From SIG454 sp045578465 (GTDB taxonomy: Bacteria; Bacillota; Clostridia; Monoglobales; Monoglobaceae): 64,000 bases of DNA. Below, piece after piece: positions 34,481 to 43,185 of the stretch; positions within the stretch are counted from its first letter, which is position 1; each line of letters begins with the position of its first letter. Made by a program: the position numbers and the translations under genes. Under the pieces are notes generated by a model. The model was given only the letters and a program-made list of their open reading frames with translations. It had not been told where the DNA came from and made no database searches. The stretch lies in NCBI GenBank assembly GCA_045578465.1, contig JAZNKJ010000016.1, positions 1-64,000 of the forward strand, given 5' to 3'.

Positions 34481-36850
34481 ATGAATTTACCAATGTCATG
34501 GCTTCGTGACTATATGAATATAGGCGAAATCGAAACAAAAGAATATGAACATAAAATGACAATGTCCGGCTCAAAGGTTGAGGGAACAGAAAGACTCGGC
34601 GGCGAGGCGGAGAACATAAGAACAGGAAAGATTTTAAAGGTTGAGGCTCATCCTGACGCTGATAAGCTTGTTGTTTGTCAGGTTGAGGTTGGGGAAGATG
34701 CTCCAATCCAGATTGTAACTGCCGCTCCAAATGTTTTCGAAGGGGCAATCGTTCCTGTTGCAATGCATAAGTCCACAGTTTACGGCGGACAGAAAATAAC
34801 AAGAGGAAAGCTCCGTGGCGTTGTAAGCAACGGAATGTTCTGCTCAACTGATGAGCTTGGAATGTCAAAGGAAAGAGCAACAGGAATTTTAATTCTCCCT
34901 GAGGATACTCCGATCGGCGTTGATGCCTGCGCTCTTTTAGGGCTTGACGAGAAAATAGTTGAGTTTGAAATAACTTCAAACAGACCTGACTGTATGAGCG
35001 TTATAGGACTTGCAAGAGAAACTGCCGCAACCTTCGGCTATGATTTTTCTGTTCCAAATCCAAAGGAATATGAGAAAGTTTCTGAAAAGGCAGAAGATAA
35101 TGCAAAAGTTGAGGTTTTAGACTTTGACCTCTGCCCAAGATTTTTGGGTAAGGTTGTTAAGAATGTTAAAATCGGCCCGTCTCCTGAGTGGATGCAGAAA
35201 AGACTTGCCGCTTGCGGAATAAGAGCCATAAACAATGTTGTTGATATAACAAACTATGTTATGCTTGAATATGGTCAGCCAATGCACGCCTATGACCTTG
35301 ACTGTGTTGCTGGAAAGAAGATTATCGTAAGACGAGCAAAGGACGGAGAAATCCTTAAAACTCTTGATGACCAGGACAGAGTTTTAAACTCTTCAATGAT
35401 TTGTATATCTGACGAAAAGGAAGCAATCGGTGTTGCAGGTGTTATGGGTGGCGCAAGCTCAGAGGTTACTGAAAACACAAAGACAGTTCTCTTTGAAGCG
35501 GCAACCTTTAACGGAACTGCTGTAAGACGCGCGGCAAAGGCTCTCGGAATGAGAACTGATGCGTCTGCCCTCTTTGAAAAGGGTCTTGACCCATATAACC
35601 TTGACGGCGCAATCGAAAGAGCCTGTCAGCTTATTGCTAAGATGGGCGCAGGCGATGTTTTGGAAGGCACAATTGAGGTTTGTGGTGAGCTTAAAGAAGC
35701 CCTTGTTCTTCCTTTTGAACCTGAAAGAATGAATGCGTTTTTGGGAATGGATATAAGCCGAAACGAAATGATTGACATCTTAACTTCTCTTGAATTTAAG
35801 GTAGAAGGAGAAAAGGTTATCGTTCCTACTTTCCGTGGGGACATTGAGTCAATGGCTGATATTGCAGAGGAAGTTGCAAGAATTTACGGCTATGACAAAA
35901 TTCCGACAACCCTTATGGATACTGCCGTAACTTGCGGAGGAAGAACTCCTGAGCAAAAAGCAGAGGCTAAAATTAAAGATATTTTGGTTTCTGACGGTTT
36001 TGATGAAATCATAACATATTCATTCACTGACCCTAAGGAAAACGAGCTTTTGGGAATTCCAAAGGACAGTGAAAAGTATAGCTTTGTTAAGATACTTAAC
36101 CCTCTCGGTGAAGAAAACAGCGTTATGAGAACAACAATGCTCGCTTCAATGTGTGAGGTTTTAAAGACAAACTATAACAAGAGAATTCCGTCTGCGTCTT
36201 TGTTTGAGCTTGGAAGCATATATATAAACAAAGGCGAAACTCTCCCTGATGAGAGGAAGACCGTTGCAATCGGTATGTATGGCTGTGGCGACTTCTATGA
36301 TTTAAAGGGAACAATTGAAAACCTCTTTGCTGAATTGGGAGTTAAAAAGGTAAAATATGTTGGAGTAGACAGCAACCCGACTTTCCATCCGGGAAGATGC
36401 GCTGAAATTTATTGCTGTGATTGTAACAAGAAAATCGGCGTTATGGGACAGGCTCATCCAAGTGTCGCTGCAAACTATAAAATAAATGCAGAAGTTTATC
36501 TTGCTGAGCTTGATTTTGCAACAATCTTTGAATGCGGAAACTCTAAGAAGACATATAAGCCTCTTCCCAAATTCCCTGCAACAACCCGTGATATCGCTAT
36601 GGTTGTTGAGGAAGATGTATGCGTAGCTGATATTGCAGACATTTTTGAAAAGGAAATGGGCGGAATTTTAGAGAGCTACACTCTCTTTGATATATACAGA
36701 GGCGCTCAGCTTGGAGAGAATAAGAAGAGTGTTGCTTATTCACTTTCATTCAGAGCAAGCGACAGAACCTTAACTGATGACGAAGTTAATGCAGTTATGG
36801 AGAAAATTTTAGCAGGACTTAAGAATAAAGTCGGTGCAGATTTAAGATAA
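34481..36850 (+). CDS. pheT: Phenylalanine-tRNA ligase beta subunit
   Basis: 789 aa. N-terminal tRNA-binding OB domain (about 40-150, VEAHPDADKLVVCQVEVG), B3/B4 editing domain (about 210-390), B5 (about 400-475), a catalytic-like core and the C-terminal anticodon-binding domain (about 695-789). Starts 22 bp after pheS. Confidence 0.97.
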   Translation: MNLPMSWLRDYMNIGEIETKEYEHKMTMSGSKVEGTERLGGEAENIRTGKILKVEAHPDADKLVVCQVEVGEDAPIQIVTAAPNVFEGAIVPVAMHKSTVYGGQKITRGKLRGVVSNGMFCSTDELGMSKERATGILILPEDTPIGVDACALLGLDEKIVEFEITSNRPDCMSVIGLARETAATFGYDFSVPNPKEYEKVSEKAEDNAKVEVLDFDLCPRFLGKVVKNVKIGPSPEWMQKRLAACGIRAINNVVDITNYVMLEYGQPMHAYDLDCVAGKKIIVRRAKDGEILKTLDDQDRVLNSSMICISDEKEAIGVAGVMGGASSEVTENTKTVLFEAATFNGTAVRRAAKALGMRTDASALFEKGLDPYNLDGAIERACQLIAKMGAGDVLEGTIEVCGELKEALVLPFEPERMNAFLGMDISRNEMIDILTSLEFKVEGEKVIVPTFRGDIESMADIAEEVARIYGYDKIPTTLMDTAVTCGGRTPEQKAEAKIKDILVSDGFDEIITYSFTDPKENELLGIPKDSEKYSFVKILNPLGEENSVMRTTMLASMCEVLKTNYNKRIPSASLFELGSIYINKGETLPDERKTVAIGMYGCGDFYDLKGTIENLFAELGVKKVKYVGVDSNPTFHPGRCAEIYCCDCNKKIGVMGQAHPSVAANYKINAEVYLAELDFATIFECGNSKKTYKPLPKFPATTRDIAMVVEEDVCVADIADIFEKEMGGILESYTLFDIYRGAQLGENKKSVAYSLSFRASDRTLTDDEVNAVMEKILAGLKNKVGADLR

Positions 36851-36877
36851 TAAATACTATACGGGAGGATAGACAAA

Positions 36878-37129
36878 ATGAATAACGACAAGCACGCTAC
36901 AATTAAGTTTCAAGTAGAGAAAAAGCCTATGGATATTCAGGAAACAATTCTTACTGTCCATAACGCTCTTGTGGAAAAAGGCTATAATCCCATAAGCCAG
37001 ATTGTTGGTTATATTATGTCAGGGGACCCGTCATATATAACTGCCCATAACGGCGCAAGAAGTCTTATCCAGAAAGTTGAAACTGACGAAATACTGGAAG
37101 AACTTGTTAAATATTATGTAAACAGATAA
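36878..37129 (+). CDS. ireB: IreB family regulatory phosphoprotein
   Basis: 83 aa (UPF0297/YrzL family), with the conserved core GYNPISQIVGYIMSGDPSYITAHNGAR split around residues 35-60. In Enterococcus, IreB is phosphorylated by the PASTA kinase IreK and modulates cephalosporin resistance. Commonly followed by ruvX and UPF0473, which are absent here. Confidence 0.92.
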   Translation: MNNDKHATIKFQVEKKPMDIQETILTVHNALVEKGYNPISQIVGYIMSGDPSYITAHNGARSLIQKVETDEILEELVKYYVNR

Positions 37130-37142
37130 TAAGGAGAATTTT

Positions 37143-37805
37143 ATGAAAAAAGTTTTAGCGCTTATTTTAGCACTTGTTTTGGTTTTATCTTTTGCATCTT
37201 GCAAAAAGGATGAAGTTAATGGTCCTACTGAAAAGGACGAAACAAAGGTAGAAGATACTGTTAAAGATGATGAAACAAATGTTTCTGACGAGACAGAAAA
37301 GGAAGAAGAGAAGAAAGAAGAAACTCAGAAACCTGCTGAAAAGCCACAGGAAAAACCAGCTGAAAAACCAGCTGAAAAGCCTGCTGAAAAACCAGCAGAT
37401 GAACCGAAAACATTGGGAACAGCTCTTCTTGCAGAGTTTAAAAAAATAGCACCTGGAAAGAGTGCGGAAGAAATCGTAAATGGTATTTGCCAGAATTCAA
37501 TTCTTCCCTTTTCTCCTGTAACCAACCCTGTTGCAGAAGGCGACTATCTCCCTGGCTTTGACGGAGAAGAAATCAGAGGGTTTAAGAGTGGCGTTGCATT
37601 TATGCCTATGATTGGCTCAATTCCTTTTGTGGGATATGTTTTCGAGCTTGAAAATGCAGGAGATACAGCTTCCTTTATTCAGACTCTTAAAAGTCAGGCT
37701 AATTTAAGATGGCTTGTTTGCGCAGAAGCCGAAGAAATGGTATATGGCGCAGAAGGCAATAAAGTATTCTTTGTAATGTGTCGAAAGAGCTTTGGCGAAG
37801 AGTAA
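37143..37805 (+). CDS. Lipoprotein with Pro-Ala-Glu-Lys repeat linker
   Basis: 220 aa. Signal peptide with lipobox SFASC (Cys near 20), then an acidic, low-complexity stalk (about 22-96) ending in about five EKPA/EKPQ repeats that probably spans the cell wall. A globular C-terminal domain (about 97-220) follows, with no family I can name. AAGGAG precedes the ATG. Followed by a terminator. Confidence 0.8.
   Translation: MKKVLALILALVLVLSFASCKKDEVNGPTEKDETKVEDTVKDDETNVSDETEKEEEKKEETQKPAEKPQEKPAEKPAEKPAEKPADEPKTLGTALLAEFKKIAPGKSAEEIVNGICQNSILPFSPVTNPVAEGDYLPGFDGEEIRGFKSGVAFMPMIGSIPFVGYVFELENAGDTASFIQTLKSQANLRWLVCAEAEEMVYGAEGNKVFFVMCRKSFGEE
37330..37401 (+). repeat. In-frame tandem repeat encoding PAEK units
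   Basis: Repeated 12-bp units coding Pro-Ala-Glu-Lys inside the lipoprotein stalk. Purely coding, and prone to length change by slippage. Confidence 0.75.
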
Positions 37806-37814
37806 AAGCTAAAT

Positions 37815-37843
37815 AAAACGGGTGCACTTTCGCACCCGTTTTC
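37815..37843 (+). terminator. Terminator after the lipoprotein gene
   Basis: AAAACGGGTGC, short loop, GCACCCGTTTT. Confidence 0.88.
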
Positions 37844-37865
37844 TAAATTATGAGGAGGATAAGCT

Positions 37866-39266
37866 ATGCTATTTTCAAGTATACCTTTTCTATATTATTT
37901 CTTGCCGATAGTTTTAATACTGTATTTTATAGCACCCAAAGTGTTAAAAAACAGCGTGCTGTTACTTTCAAGCCTTGTTTTCTATGCTTGGGGAGAGCCA
38001 AAGTATATCTTTTTGATGATTGCGACGGTTTTAAGCGGTTATGCTCTTGGGTTGCTCATTGAAAAGTTTCGGGGAAAAGCACTTTCCAAAGTATTTTTGG
38101 GATTAGCGCTTTTAATCGACCTTGGCGCTCTTGCATATTTTAAATATGCCGACTTTTTTATAGAGAACTTTAATGCCTTGACAGGTCTTTCCGTTCCGTT
38201 ACTAAAAATTGCCCTTCCAATCGGGATAAGTTTTTACACTTTTCAGATTTTAAGCTATAACATTGATGTTTATAGAGGTACGGTCAGGGCACAGAAAAAC
38301 CCAATAAACCTTGCAACCTATGTTGCCCTTTTCCCGCAGCTTATTGCAGGCCCTATCGTTAGGTATAAAGATATTGAAACACAGCTTACGGAAAGAAAAC
38401 ATAGTTTTTCAAAGGCGTCTGATGGTATAAGACGGTTTATAATCGGTCTTTCTAAAAAGATAATCCTTGCCAACACCTTAGGGGAGCTTTGCGACATTTT
38501 TATGCAGTCGGGGGACAAGTCTGTGGCGTTTTACTGGCTATTTGCAATTTCCTATATGCTCCAGATTTACTTTGACTTTTCAGGGTATAGTGATATGGCA
38601 ATCGGCCTTGGCAAAATCTTGGGCTTTGAGTTTATGGAAAACTTCAACTACCCGTTTATTTCTTCAAGCATAACGGAGTTCTGGAGAAGATGGCATATTT
38701 CCTTAGGGACTTGGTTTAGAGATTATGTTTATATCCCAATGGGCGGAAACAGAGTAGGAAAACTCAGGCTTTTAATAAATATTTTCACAGTATGGTTTTT
38801 AACAGGTTTCTGGCACGGGGCAGAATGGACCTTTGCCATTTGGGGACTTTATTTCGGAGTCTTTTTAACCATCGAAAAGTTCTTCCTGACCGATTTTCTT
38901 AAAAAGAATAAAGTAATAAGTTATATATACACCTTTTTCCTTGTGGCAATAAGCTTTGTCTTATTCAGCAGTGGGGATATAAGACAAGCGATTTCTTATA
39001 TTGGCGGACTTTTCGGGGCAGGAAATACCCCTCTCGTTTCAAATGAATTTGTGTATTATTTTAAAAGCTATGGTTTGACAATTCTCATAGGAATAATCGG
39101 CGCAACGCCGCTTCCTAAGAAGATTATAGAAAAACTAAGCATTACCGATGGATTTGAAAAGGCGTGGGGAATAATCGAAATTCCTCTACTTGTCTTGCTC
39201 TTGATTGTTTCAACAGCATACCTTGCAGACGGCTCTTTTAATCCGTTCTTGTATTTCAGATTTTAA
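37866..39266 (+). CDS. MBOAT-family O-acyltransferase (AlgI/DltB-like)
   Basis: 466 aa, about ten membrane segments. MBOAT hallmarks are QLIAGPIVRYKD (near 155), FWRRWHISLGTWFRDYVYIP (near 275) and the catalytic His in TGFWHGAEW (near 320). Transfers acyl groups, usually acetyl, across the membrane onto extracellular polysaccharide. Followed by a DHHW-type partner protein, as in alginate-type acetylation systems. Confidence 0.92.
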   Translation: MLFSSIPFLYYFLPIVLILYFIAPKVLKNSVLLLSSLVFYAWGEPKYIFLMIATVLSGYALGLLIEKFRGKALSKVFLGLALLIDLGALAYFKYADFFIENFNALTGLSVPLLKIALPIGISFYTFQILSYNIDVYRGTVRAQKNPINLATYVALFPQLIAGPIVRYKDIETQLTERKHSFSKASDGIRRFIIGLSKKIILANTLGELCDIFMQSGDKSVAFYWLFAISYMLQIYFDFSGYSDMAIGLGKILGFEFMENFNYPFISSSITEFWRRWHISLGTWFRDYVYIPMGGNRVGKLRLLINIFTVWFLTGFWHGAEWTFAIWGLYFGVFLTIEKFFLTDFLKKNKVISYIYTFFLVAISFVLFSSGDIRQAISYIGGLFGAGNTPLVSNEFVYYFKSYGLTILIGIIGATPLPKKIIEKLSITDGFEKAWGIIEIPLLVLLLIVSTAYLADGSFNPFLYFRF

Positions 39267-39281
39267 AGGAGGGGGAGAAAT

Positions 39282-40382
39282 ATGAAAATAAAAGATATTA
39301 TATCAGTTGTTGTTTTTGCCATTTTAGTAGGCGCAATCTCTCTTTCCTGCTTTTTAAAGAAAGATGATGAATATTCCGAAAGCGAAAGACGCCCATTGGC
39401 TCAAAAGACAGAAGTAAACGCCGAAACGATTTTCTCAGGGGAGTTTATGAAAAACTTCGAGGAATACAGCGCAGACCAGTTTCCAAAAAGAGATTTTTTC
39501 AGGGGGATTAAAGCAGTTTTCGTGAATAATGTTTTAAACCAGATGGATAACAACGGGCTGTATTTTAAGAATGGGCATATTTCCAAAATCGAATACCCCG
39601 AAAATGAGAAAATGATGAGCCATTCGGCAGAGATTTTTAATAAGATTTACAATAAGTATATAGACGGAAAAGATATGAAGGTCTACCTTTCAATCGTTCC
39701 CGATAAGAACTACTTTTTTGGAAAAGAGGACGGCTATTTATCCATAGACTATGATAAATTTACAGACTATTTCAAAAGGGAAATGCCTTATGCGAAATAT
39801 ATTGATGTTGCTCCTCTTTTAAGTATTGACGATTATTATACAACCGACTCTCACTGGAAGCAGGAGGAGATTACCGATGTATCCGAATATATCTTAAAAG
39901 AGATGGGAACTATCATCAAAACAGAATATAAGGTTAATGAAATTGAAAAACCTTTCTATGGAGTTTATAAAGGTCAGTCGGCATTATCGGTTAAGCCTGA
40001 TACAATAAAGTATCTGACAAACCCTGCTCTCGACAGCGCCGTGGTTAAATATTATGATACGGGTTTTCCAAAAGAGGGAAAAATGTATAATATGGAAAAG
40101 GCGGTAGGAAAAGACCCATACGAGATGTTTCTTTCAGGATCAACCCCGCTTGTTACCATAGAGTATCCCGAAAATAAAAACGGGAAAGAGCTTATAATTT
40201 TCCGTGATTCTTTCGGAAGCAGTTTAGCGCCCCTTTTGTCGCTGGGATATGAAAAGACAACTGTTGTGGATATCCGCTATGTTGGAAGCGATTTTCTGGG
40301 CAGTTTAATAGATTTTGATTCTCAGGATGTTTTATTTATTTATAGTGCAGTAATGCTTAACAATAGTTCTGGGCTTCGATAA
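39282..40382 (+). CDS. DHHW-family (AlgJ/AlgX-like) polysaccharide acetylation protein
   Basis: 366 aa. N-terminal membrane anchor (about 8-27) and a large extracellular SGNH-like domain. TDSHWKQEE (near 190) is the DHHW-motif equivalent, and FRDSFGSSLAP (near 308) carries the candidate nucleophile Ser. Works with the MBOAT protein 15 bp upstream to acetylate a surface glycan. Convergent with trpB. Confidence 0.88.
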   Translation: MKIKDIISVVVFAILVGAISLSCFLKKDDEYSESERRPLAQKTEVNAETIFSGEFMKNFEEYSADQFPKRDFFRGIKAVFVNNVLNQMDNNGLYFKNGHISKIEYPENEKMMSHSAEIFNKIYNKYIDGKDMKVYLSIVPDKNYFFGKEDGYLSIDYDKFTDYFKREMPYAKYIDVAPLLSIDDYYTTDSHWKQEEITDVSEYILKEMGTIIKTEYKVNEIEKPFYGVYKGQSALSVKPDTIKYLTNPALDSAVVKYYDTGFPKEGKMYNMEKAVGKDPYEMFLSGSTPLVTIEYPENKNGKELIIFRDSFGSSLAPLLSLGYEKTTVVDIRYVGSDFLGSLIDFDSQDVLFIYSAVMLNNSSGLR

Positions 40383-40383
40383 A

Positions 40384-40418
40384 AAAAGGTCAATACTCTT
40401 TTGAGTATTGACCTTTTA
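40384..40418. terminator. Bidirectional terminator between DHHW gene and trpB
   Basis: AAAAGGTCAATACTC, TTTT, GAGTATTGACCTTTT: symmetrical, serves both convergent genes. Confidence 0.9.
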
Positions 40419-40420
40419 AT

Positions 40421-41662
40421 TTAGATTTTATAATCAAGCTTAAACTTTTCGCCACAGCCGTATTTTTCATAAACATAGTCAATGTCTTTATCTCCTCTGC
40501 CGGATAAACAAGCAAGGATTGAGCCTGACTTATGCTCCTTTGCGTAGCGGATAGCATATGCAACAGCGTGGGCGCTTTCGATTGCAGGAATAATTCCCTC
40601 GTATCTTGAAAGGAGGAAGAATGCCTCCATAGCCTCTTCATCGGAAACTGTTTCGTAATTTACTCTTCCTAAATCACGAAGATGAGCGTGTTCAGGGCCA
40701 ACACCCGGATAGTCAAGACCGCTGGCGATTGAATAAACCGGAAGTGGCTCGCCGTTCTCATCGCTTAAAACATAGGTGTCAAAGCCGTGAATTCTGCCTT
40801 CTTTACCAAACTTCATTGTTGCAGCGTGGTCACCGATTTTTTCCCCTCTGCCAAGAGGCTCAATTCCGTAAATTTCAACAGGGTCGGAAACGAATGGAAC
40901 AAACATACCGATTGAGTTTGAACCACCTCCAACGCAAGCGCAAACCGCGTCAGGCATAATTCCTGTCATCCCTAAGAACTGTTCCCTTGCCTCGATACCG
41001 ATGATTGACTGGAAGTCCCTGACGATTTTCGGGAACGGATGAGGACCGAGGGCGGAACCTATGCAGTAAATTGCGTTGTCGTATTCTTTAAGATAGGCAT
41101 CAAATGCGGCATCAACGGCTTCCTTTAAGGTTTTAAGACCGTGAGTTACGGGAATAACCCTTGCCCCAAGCATCTTCATTCTTATAACATTTGGGTGTTG
41201 CTTTTCAATATCAACCTCACCCATATAAATATCACATTCCATACCAAAATAAGCGGCAGCAGTTGCAAGAGCAACTCCGTGCTGACCTGCCCCTGTTTCG
41301 GCTATGAGCTTTTTCTTGCCCATGTATTTAGCAAGAAGTCCCTGCCCCATACAGTGGTTTAATTTATGCGCGCCTGTGTGGTTTAAGTCCTCTCTCTTTA
41401 AATAAATCTGGCAGTTGCCAAAGAGCTTGGAAAGTCTTTCGCAGTGGTAAACGGGAGTTGGTCTGCCCTGAAATTCCTTACGGATACGGCGAAGCTCATT
41501 AATGAACTGAGCAGAGTGGCAGATTGCTTCATATGCATCATCTGCCTCTTTAAATGCAACTTCAAGCTCAGGTGGGAGATATGACCCGCCGAATTTGCCG
41601 AAATAGCCGTCAGGAGTAGGGTTTTCTTTAAGATAATTTTCAAAATCCTTATACTTATTCAT
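40421..41662 (-). CDS. trpB: Tryptophan synthase beta subunit (solitary, TrpB1 type)
   Basis: 413 aa. PLP lysine in NHTGAHKLNH (near residue 95), ETGAGQHGVA (near 115), phosphate-binding GGGSNSIG (near 240) and the C-terminal SGRGDKD. Condenses indole or indole-glycerol-derived indole with serine to make tryptophan. An upstream in-frame ATG at 41671 abuts the GGAGG; the ATG at 41662 is spaced 9 nt and is chosen. No trpA or other trp gene is adjacent. The leader carries a terminator and TRAP-like repeats, so transcription is probably tryptophan-controlled. Confidence 0.95.
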   Translation of the reverse strand: MNKYKDFENYLKENPTPDGYFGKFGGSYLPPELEVAFKEADDAYEAICHSAQFINELRRIRKEFQGRPTPVYHCERLSKLFGNCQIYLKREDLNHTGAHKLNHCMGQGLLAKYMGKKKLIAETGAGQHGVALATAAAYFGMECDIYMGEVDIEKQHPNVIRMKMLGARVIPVTHGLKTLKEAVDAAFDAYLKEYDNAIYCIGSALGPHPFPKIVRDFQSIIGIEAREQFLGMTGIMPDAVCACVGGGSNSIGMFVPFVSDPVEIYGIEPLGRGEKIGDHAATMKFGKEGRIHGFDTYVLSDENGEPLPVYSIASGLDYPGVGPEHAHLRDLGRVNYETVSDEEAMEAFFLLSRYEGIIPAIESAHAVAYAIRYAKEHKSGSILACLSGRGDKDIDYVYEKYGCGEKFKLDYKI

Positions 41663-41679
41663 ATTTTTCATCCTCCAAT

Positions 41680-41710
41680 AAAAAAATCTTCTGAACAGAA
41701 AATCAGAAGA
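41680..41710 (-). terminator. Attenuator terminator in the trpB leader
   Basis: Minus strand TCTTCTGA (41710-41703), 8-nt loop, TCAGAAGA (41694-41687), then seven T. It lies just before the trpB ribosome binding site, so trpB can only be expressed when the hairpin is avoided. Confidence 0.88.
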
Positions 41711-41733
41711 AAAGAGCATCAAAATAAAAATGT

Positions 41734-41780
41734 CTCATCTCGTCTAAATATTCTCATCTAATCTCATCTAATCTGTTCTT
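41734..41780 (-). promoter_or_regulatory. TRAP-like RNA binding site in the trpB leader
   Basis: On the transcript, nine NAG triplets (AAG, CAG, UAG, GAG, UAG, GAG, UAG, GAG, GAG) follow each other with 2-nt spacers and one 6-nt gap. Seven are the (G/U)AG preferred by the trp RNA-binding attenuation protein (MtrB). GAACAGA (41778-41772) in the array pairs with UCUGUUC (41699-41693) inside the terminator, making a 7-bp antiterminator. TRAP bound to the array would block that pairing and allow termination. Confidence 0.75.
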
Positions 41781-41785
41781 ATTAT

Positions 41786-41814
41786 AATATAGCAAAAAAT
41801 ATGTATTTTGTCAA
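41786..41814 (-). promoter_or_regulatory. trpB promoter
   Basis: Minus strand: TTGACA (41814-41809), 17-bp spacer, TATATT (41791-41786). The predicted start is near 41779, exactly at the first NAG triplet. Confidence 0.82.
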
Positions 41815-41831
41815 CAAAAATCTCTCTTTGC

Positions 41832-41860
41832 TTGCTTTTTAAAGTGCAGTATGGTAAAAT
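41832..41860 (+). promoter_or_regulatory. Promoter of the HAD hydrolase pair
   Basis: TTGCTT (41832-41837), 17-bp spacer, TAAAAT (41855-41860) with extended TG. Divergent from the trpB promoter. Confidence 0.6.
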
Positions 41861-41891
41861 TAAAAGAGGAAACAGACACAGGAGAATAAGA

Positions 41892-42497
41892 ATGATTAAG
41901 AACTATATTTTTGATTTTGGGAATGTTTTGGCGGAGTTTTATCCTGAAAAGCTGACAAAACCTTATGTTGAGGATGAAAAACTTTGCAAAGAGATAAGTG
42001 AAATCGCTTTTGACAGACTTTACTGGGACAAGCTGGATGACGGAAGCATAACAGATGAAGAGGTTAAAGAGGGAATTTTGTCCCGCACAGACGAAAAAAC
42101 AGGCTCCCTTGCTTGCCGAGTGTATGACAACTGGATAAATTCCTTAACTCCCGTCCCGAATATGGAAAAACTGATTTATGACATCTTTAAAACTGATAAG
42201 AAACTATACCTTTTGTCGAATATAAGTATAGGCTTTGCGGAAAAATACAGCGAAGCAAAATGGATAAAAGAACTTTTTGCCTGCTTTGACGGGCTTGTGT
42301 TTTCAGGGCCTTTGGGAAAGGTAAAACCCCAAAGAGAAATTTTTGGGCATTTACTCAGTGAATTTAATCTAAAAGCGGAAGAGTGCCTGTTTATAGACGA
42401 CAGCGAGAAAAATATTTTGGGTGCAGAAAAGGTTGGAATAAAGGGATACTTATTTGACGGCGATGCAGAAAAACTAAGAGATTATCTCGGTTTATAA
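41892..42497 (+). CDS. HAD-superfamily hydrolase, subfamily IA (YihX-like)
   Basis: 201 aa. HAD motif I is FDFGNVL, where the second Asp of the usual DxD is replaced by Asn as in YihX-type enzymes. Motif III Lys lies in LGKVKPQ and motif IV in FIDDSEKN. Likely a sugar-phosphate phosphatase. Start set at the ATG at 41892, preceded by AGGAGA; a longer frame to 41808 has no ribosome binding site. Confidence 0.85.
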   Translation: MIKNYIFDFGNVLAEFYPEKLTKPYVEDEKLCKEISEIAFDRLYWDKLDDGSITDEEVKEGILSRTDEKTGSLACRVYDNWINSLTPVPNMEKLIYDIFKTDKKLYLLSNISIGFAEKYSEAKWIKELFACFDGLVFSGPLGKVKPQREIFGHLLSEFNLKAEECLFIDDSEKNILGAEKVGIKGYLFDGDAEKLRDYLGL

Positions 42498-42509
42498 AAG
42501 GAGAAAATT

Positions 42510-43154
42510 ATGTATGATTTAATATTATTTGACCTTGATGGGACCCTGACACTTCCTGAAGAGGGGATTACGAAAAGCGTTAAATATGCCTTGGAGTCAA
42601 AGGGCATAATAGAAGACAATCAGGAAAAATTAAAACGCTTTATCGGTCCGCCCCTGGTTGACGGATTTATGGAATTTTACGGTATGAGCCGTGAAGATGC
42701 CCTATCTTGTGTTGCAAAATACAGAGAGCGTTTTTCAGTGGTAGGACTTTTTGAAAATGAGCTTATAGACGGGGTAAAAGAAATGCTTAAAACCCTAAAA
42801 GAAAGCGGAAAAACCCTTGTTCTTGCTACATCAAAGCCTCGCCCTTTTGTTATCAAAATTCTTGAAAAATTTGAACTTTCAGAGTATTTTTCATTCATTT
42901 CCGCCGCCGAATTTGACGGAACGAGAAATGATAAGGCTGATGTTATAAAATATGCCCTCCAAAATGCAGGGGAATATTCAAGCCCTGTTATGGTGGGGGA
43001 CAGAATGCATGACTGTATCGGCGCAAAGAAAAATAATGTGCCCTGCGTTGGGGTTTCCTATGGCTATGCAGAGAAAGGCGAATTAGAAGAAAGCGGAGCA
43101 ATTAAAATCTGTCATAGCATTGAGGAGCTTTCTGAGTATTTAAATGCCTATTGA
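42510..43154 (+). CDS. HAD-superfamily hydrolase (phosphoglycolate phosphatase-like)
   Basis: 214 aa. Motif I LFDLDGTLT, cap domain (about 15-80), motif II ATSKP, motif III Lys near 140 and motif IV MVGDRMHDCIGA. Related to Gph/PpaX-type phosphatases. Twelve bp after the other HAD gene. Its stop codon lies in the -35 of the next promoter. Confidence 0.87.
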   Translation: MYDLILFDLDGTLTLPEEGITKSVKYALESKGIIEDNQEKLKRFIGPPLVDGFMEFYGMSREDALSCVAKYRERFSVVGLFENELIDGVKEMLKTLKESGKTLVLATSKPRPFVIKILEKFELSEYFSFISAAEFDGTRNDKADVIKYALQNAGEYSSPVMVGDRMHDCIGAKKNNVPCVGVSYGYAEKGELEESGAIKICHSIEELSEYLNAY

Positions 43155-43179
43155 AATTTATAATACAGTATGGTATAAT
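43151..43179 (+). promoter_or_regulatory. Promoter of the CNNM/CorC leader
   Basis: TTGAAA (43151-43156), 17-bp spacer, TATAAT (43174-43179), extended TG. Confidence 0.85.
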
Positions 43180-43185
43180 ATCTAT

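Noticed and set aside
37330..37401. CRISPR or regulatory repeat
   Set aside because: In-frame 12-bp units coding a Pro-Ala-Glu-Lys stalk inside a lipoprotein gene.
41734..41780. Short tandem repeat or CRISPR-like array
   Set aside because: Units are 5 nt with no spacers of CRISPR length, and position in an attenuator leader explains them better.
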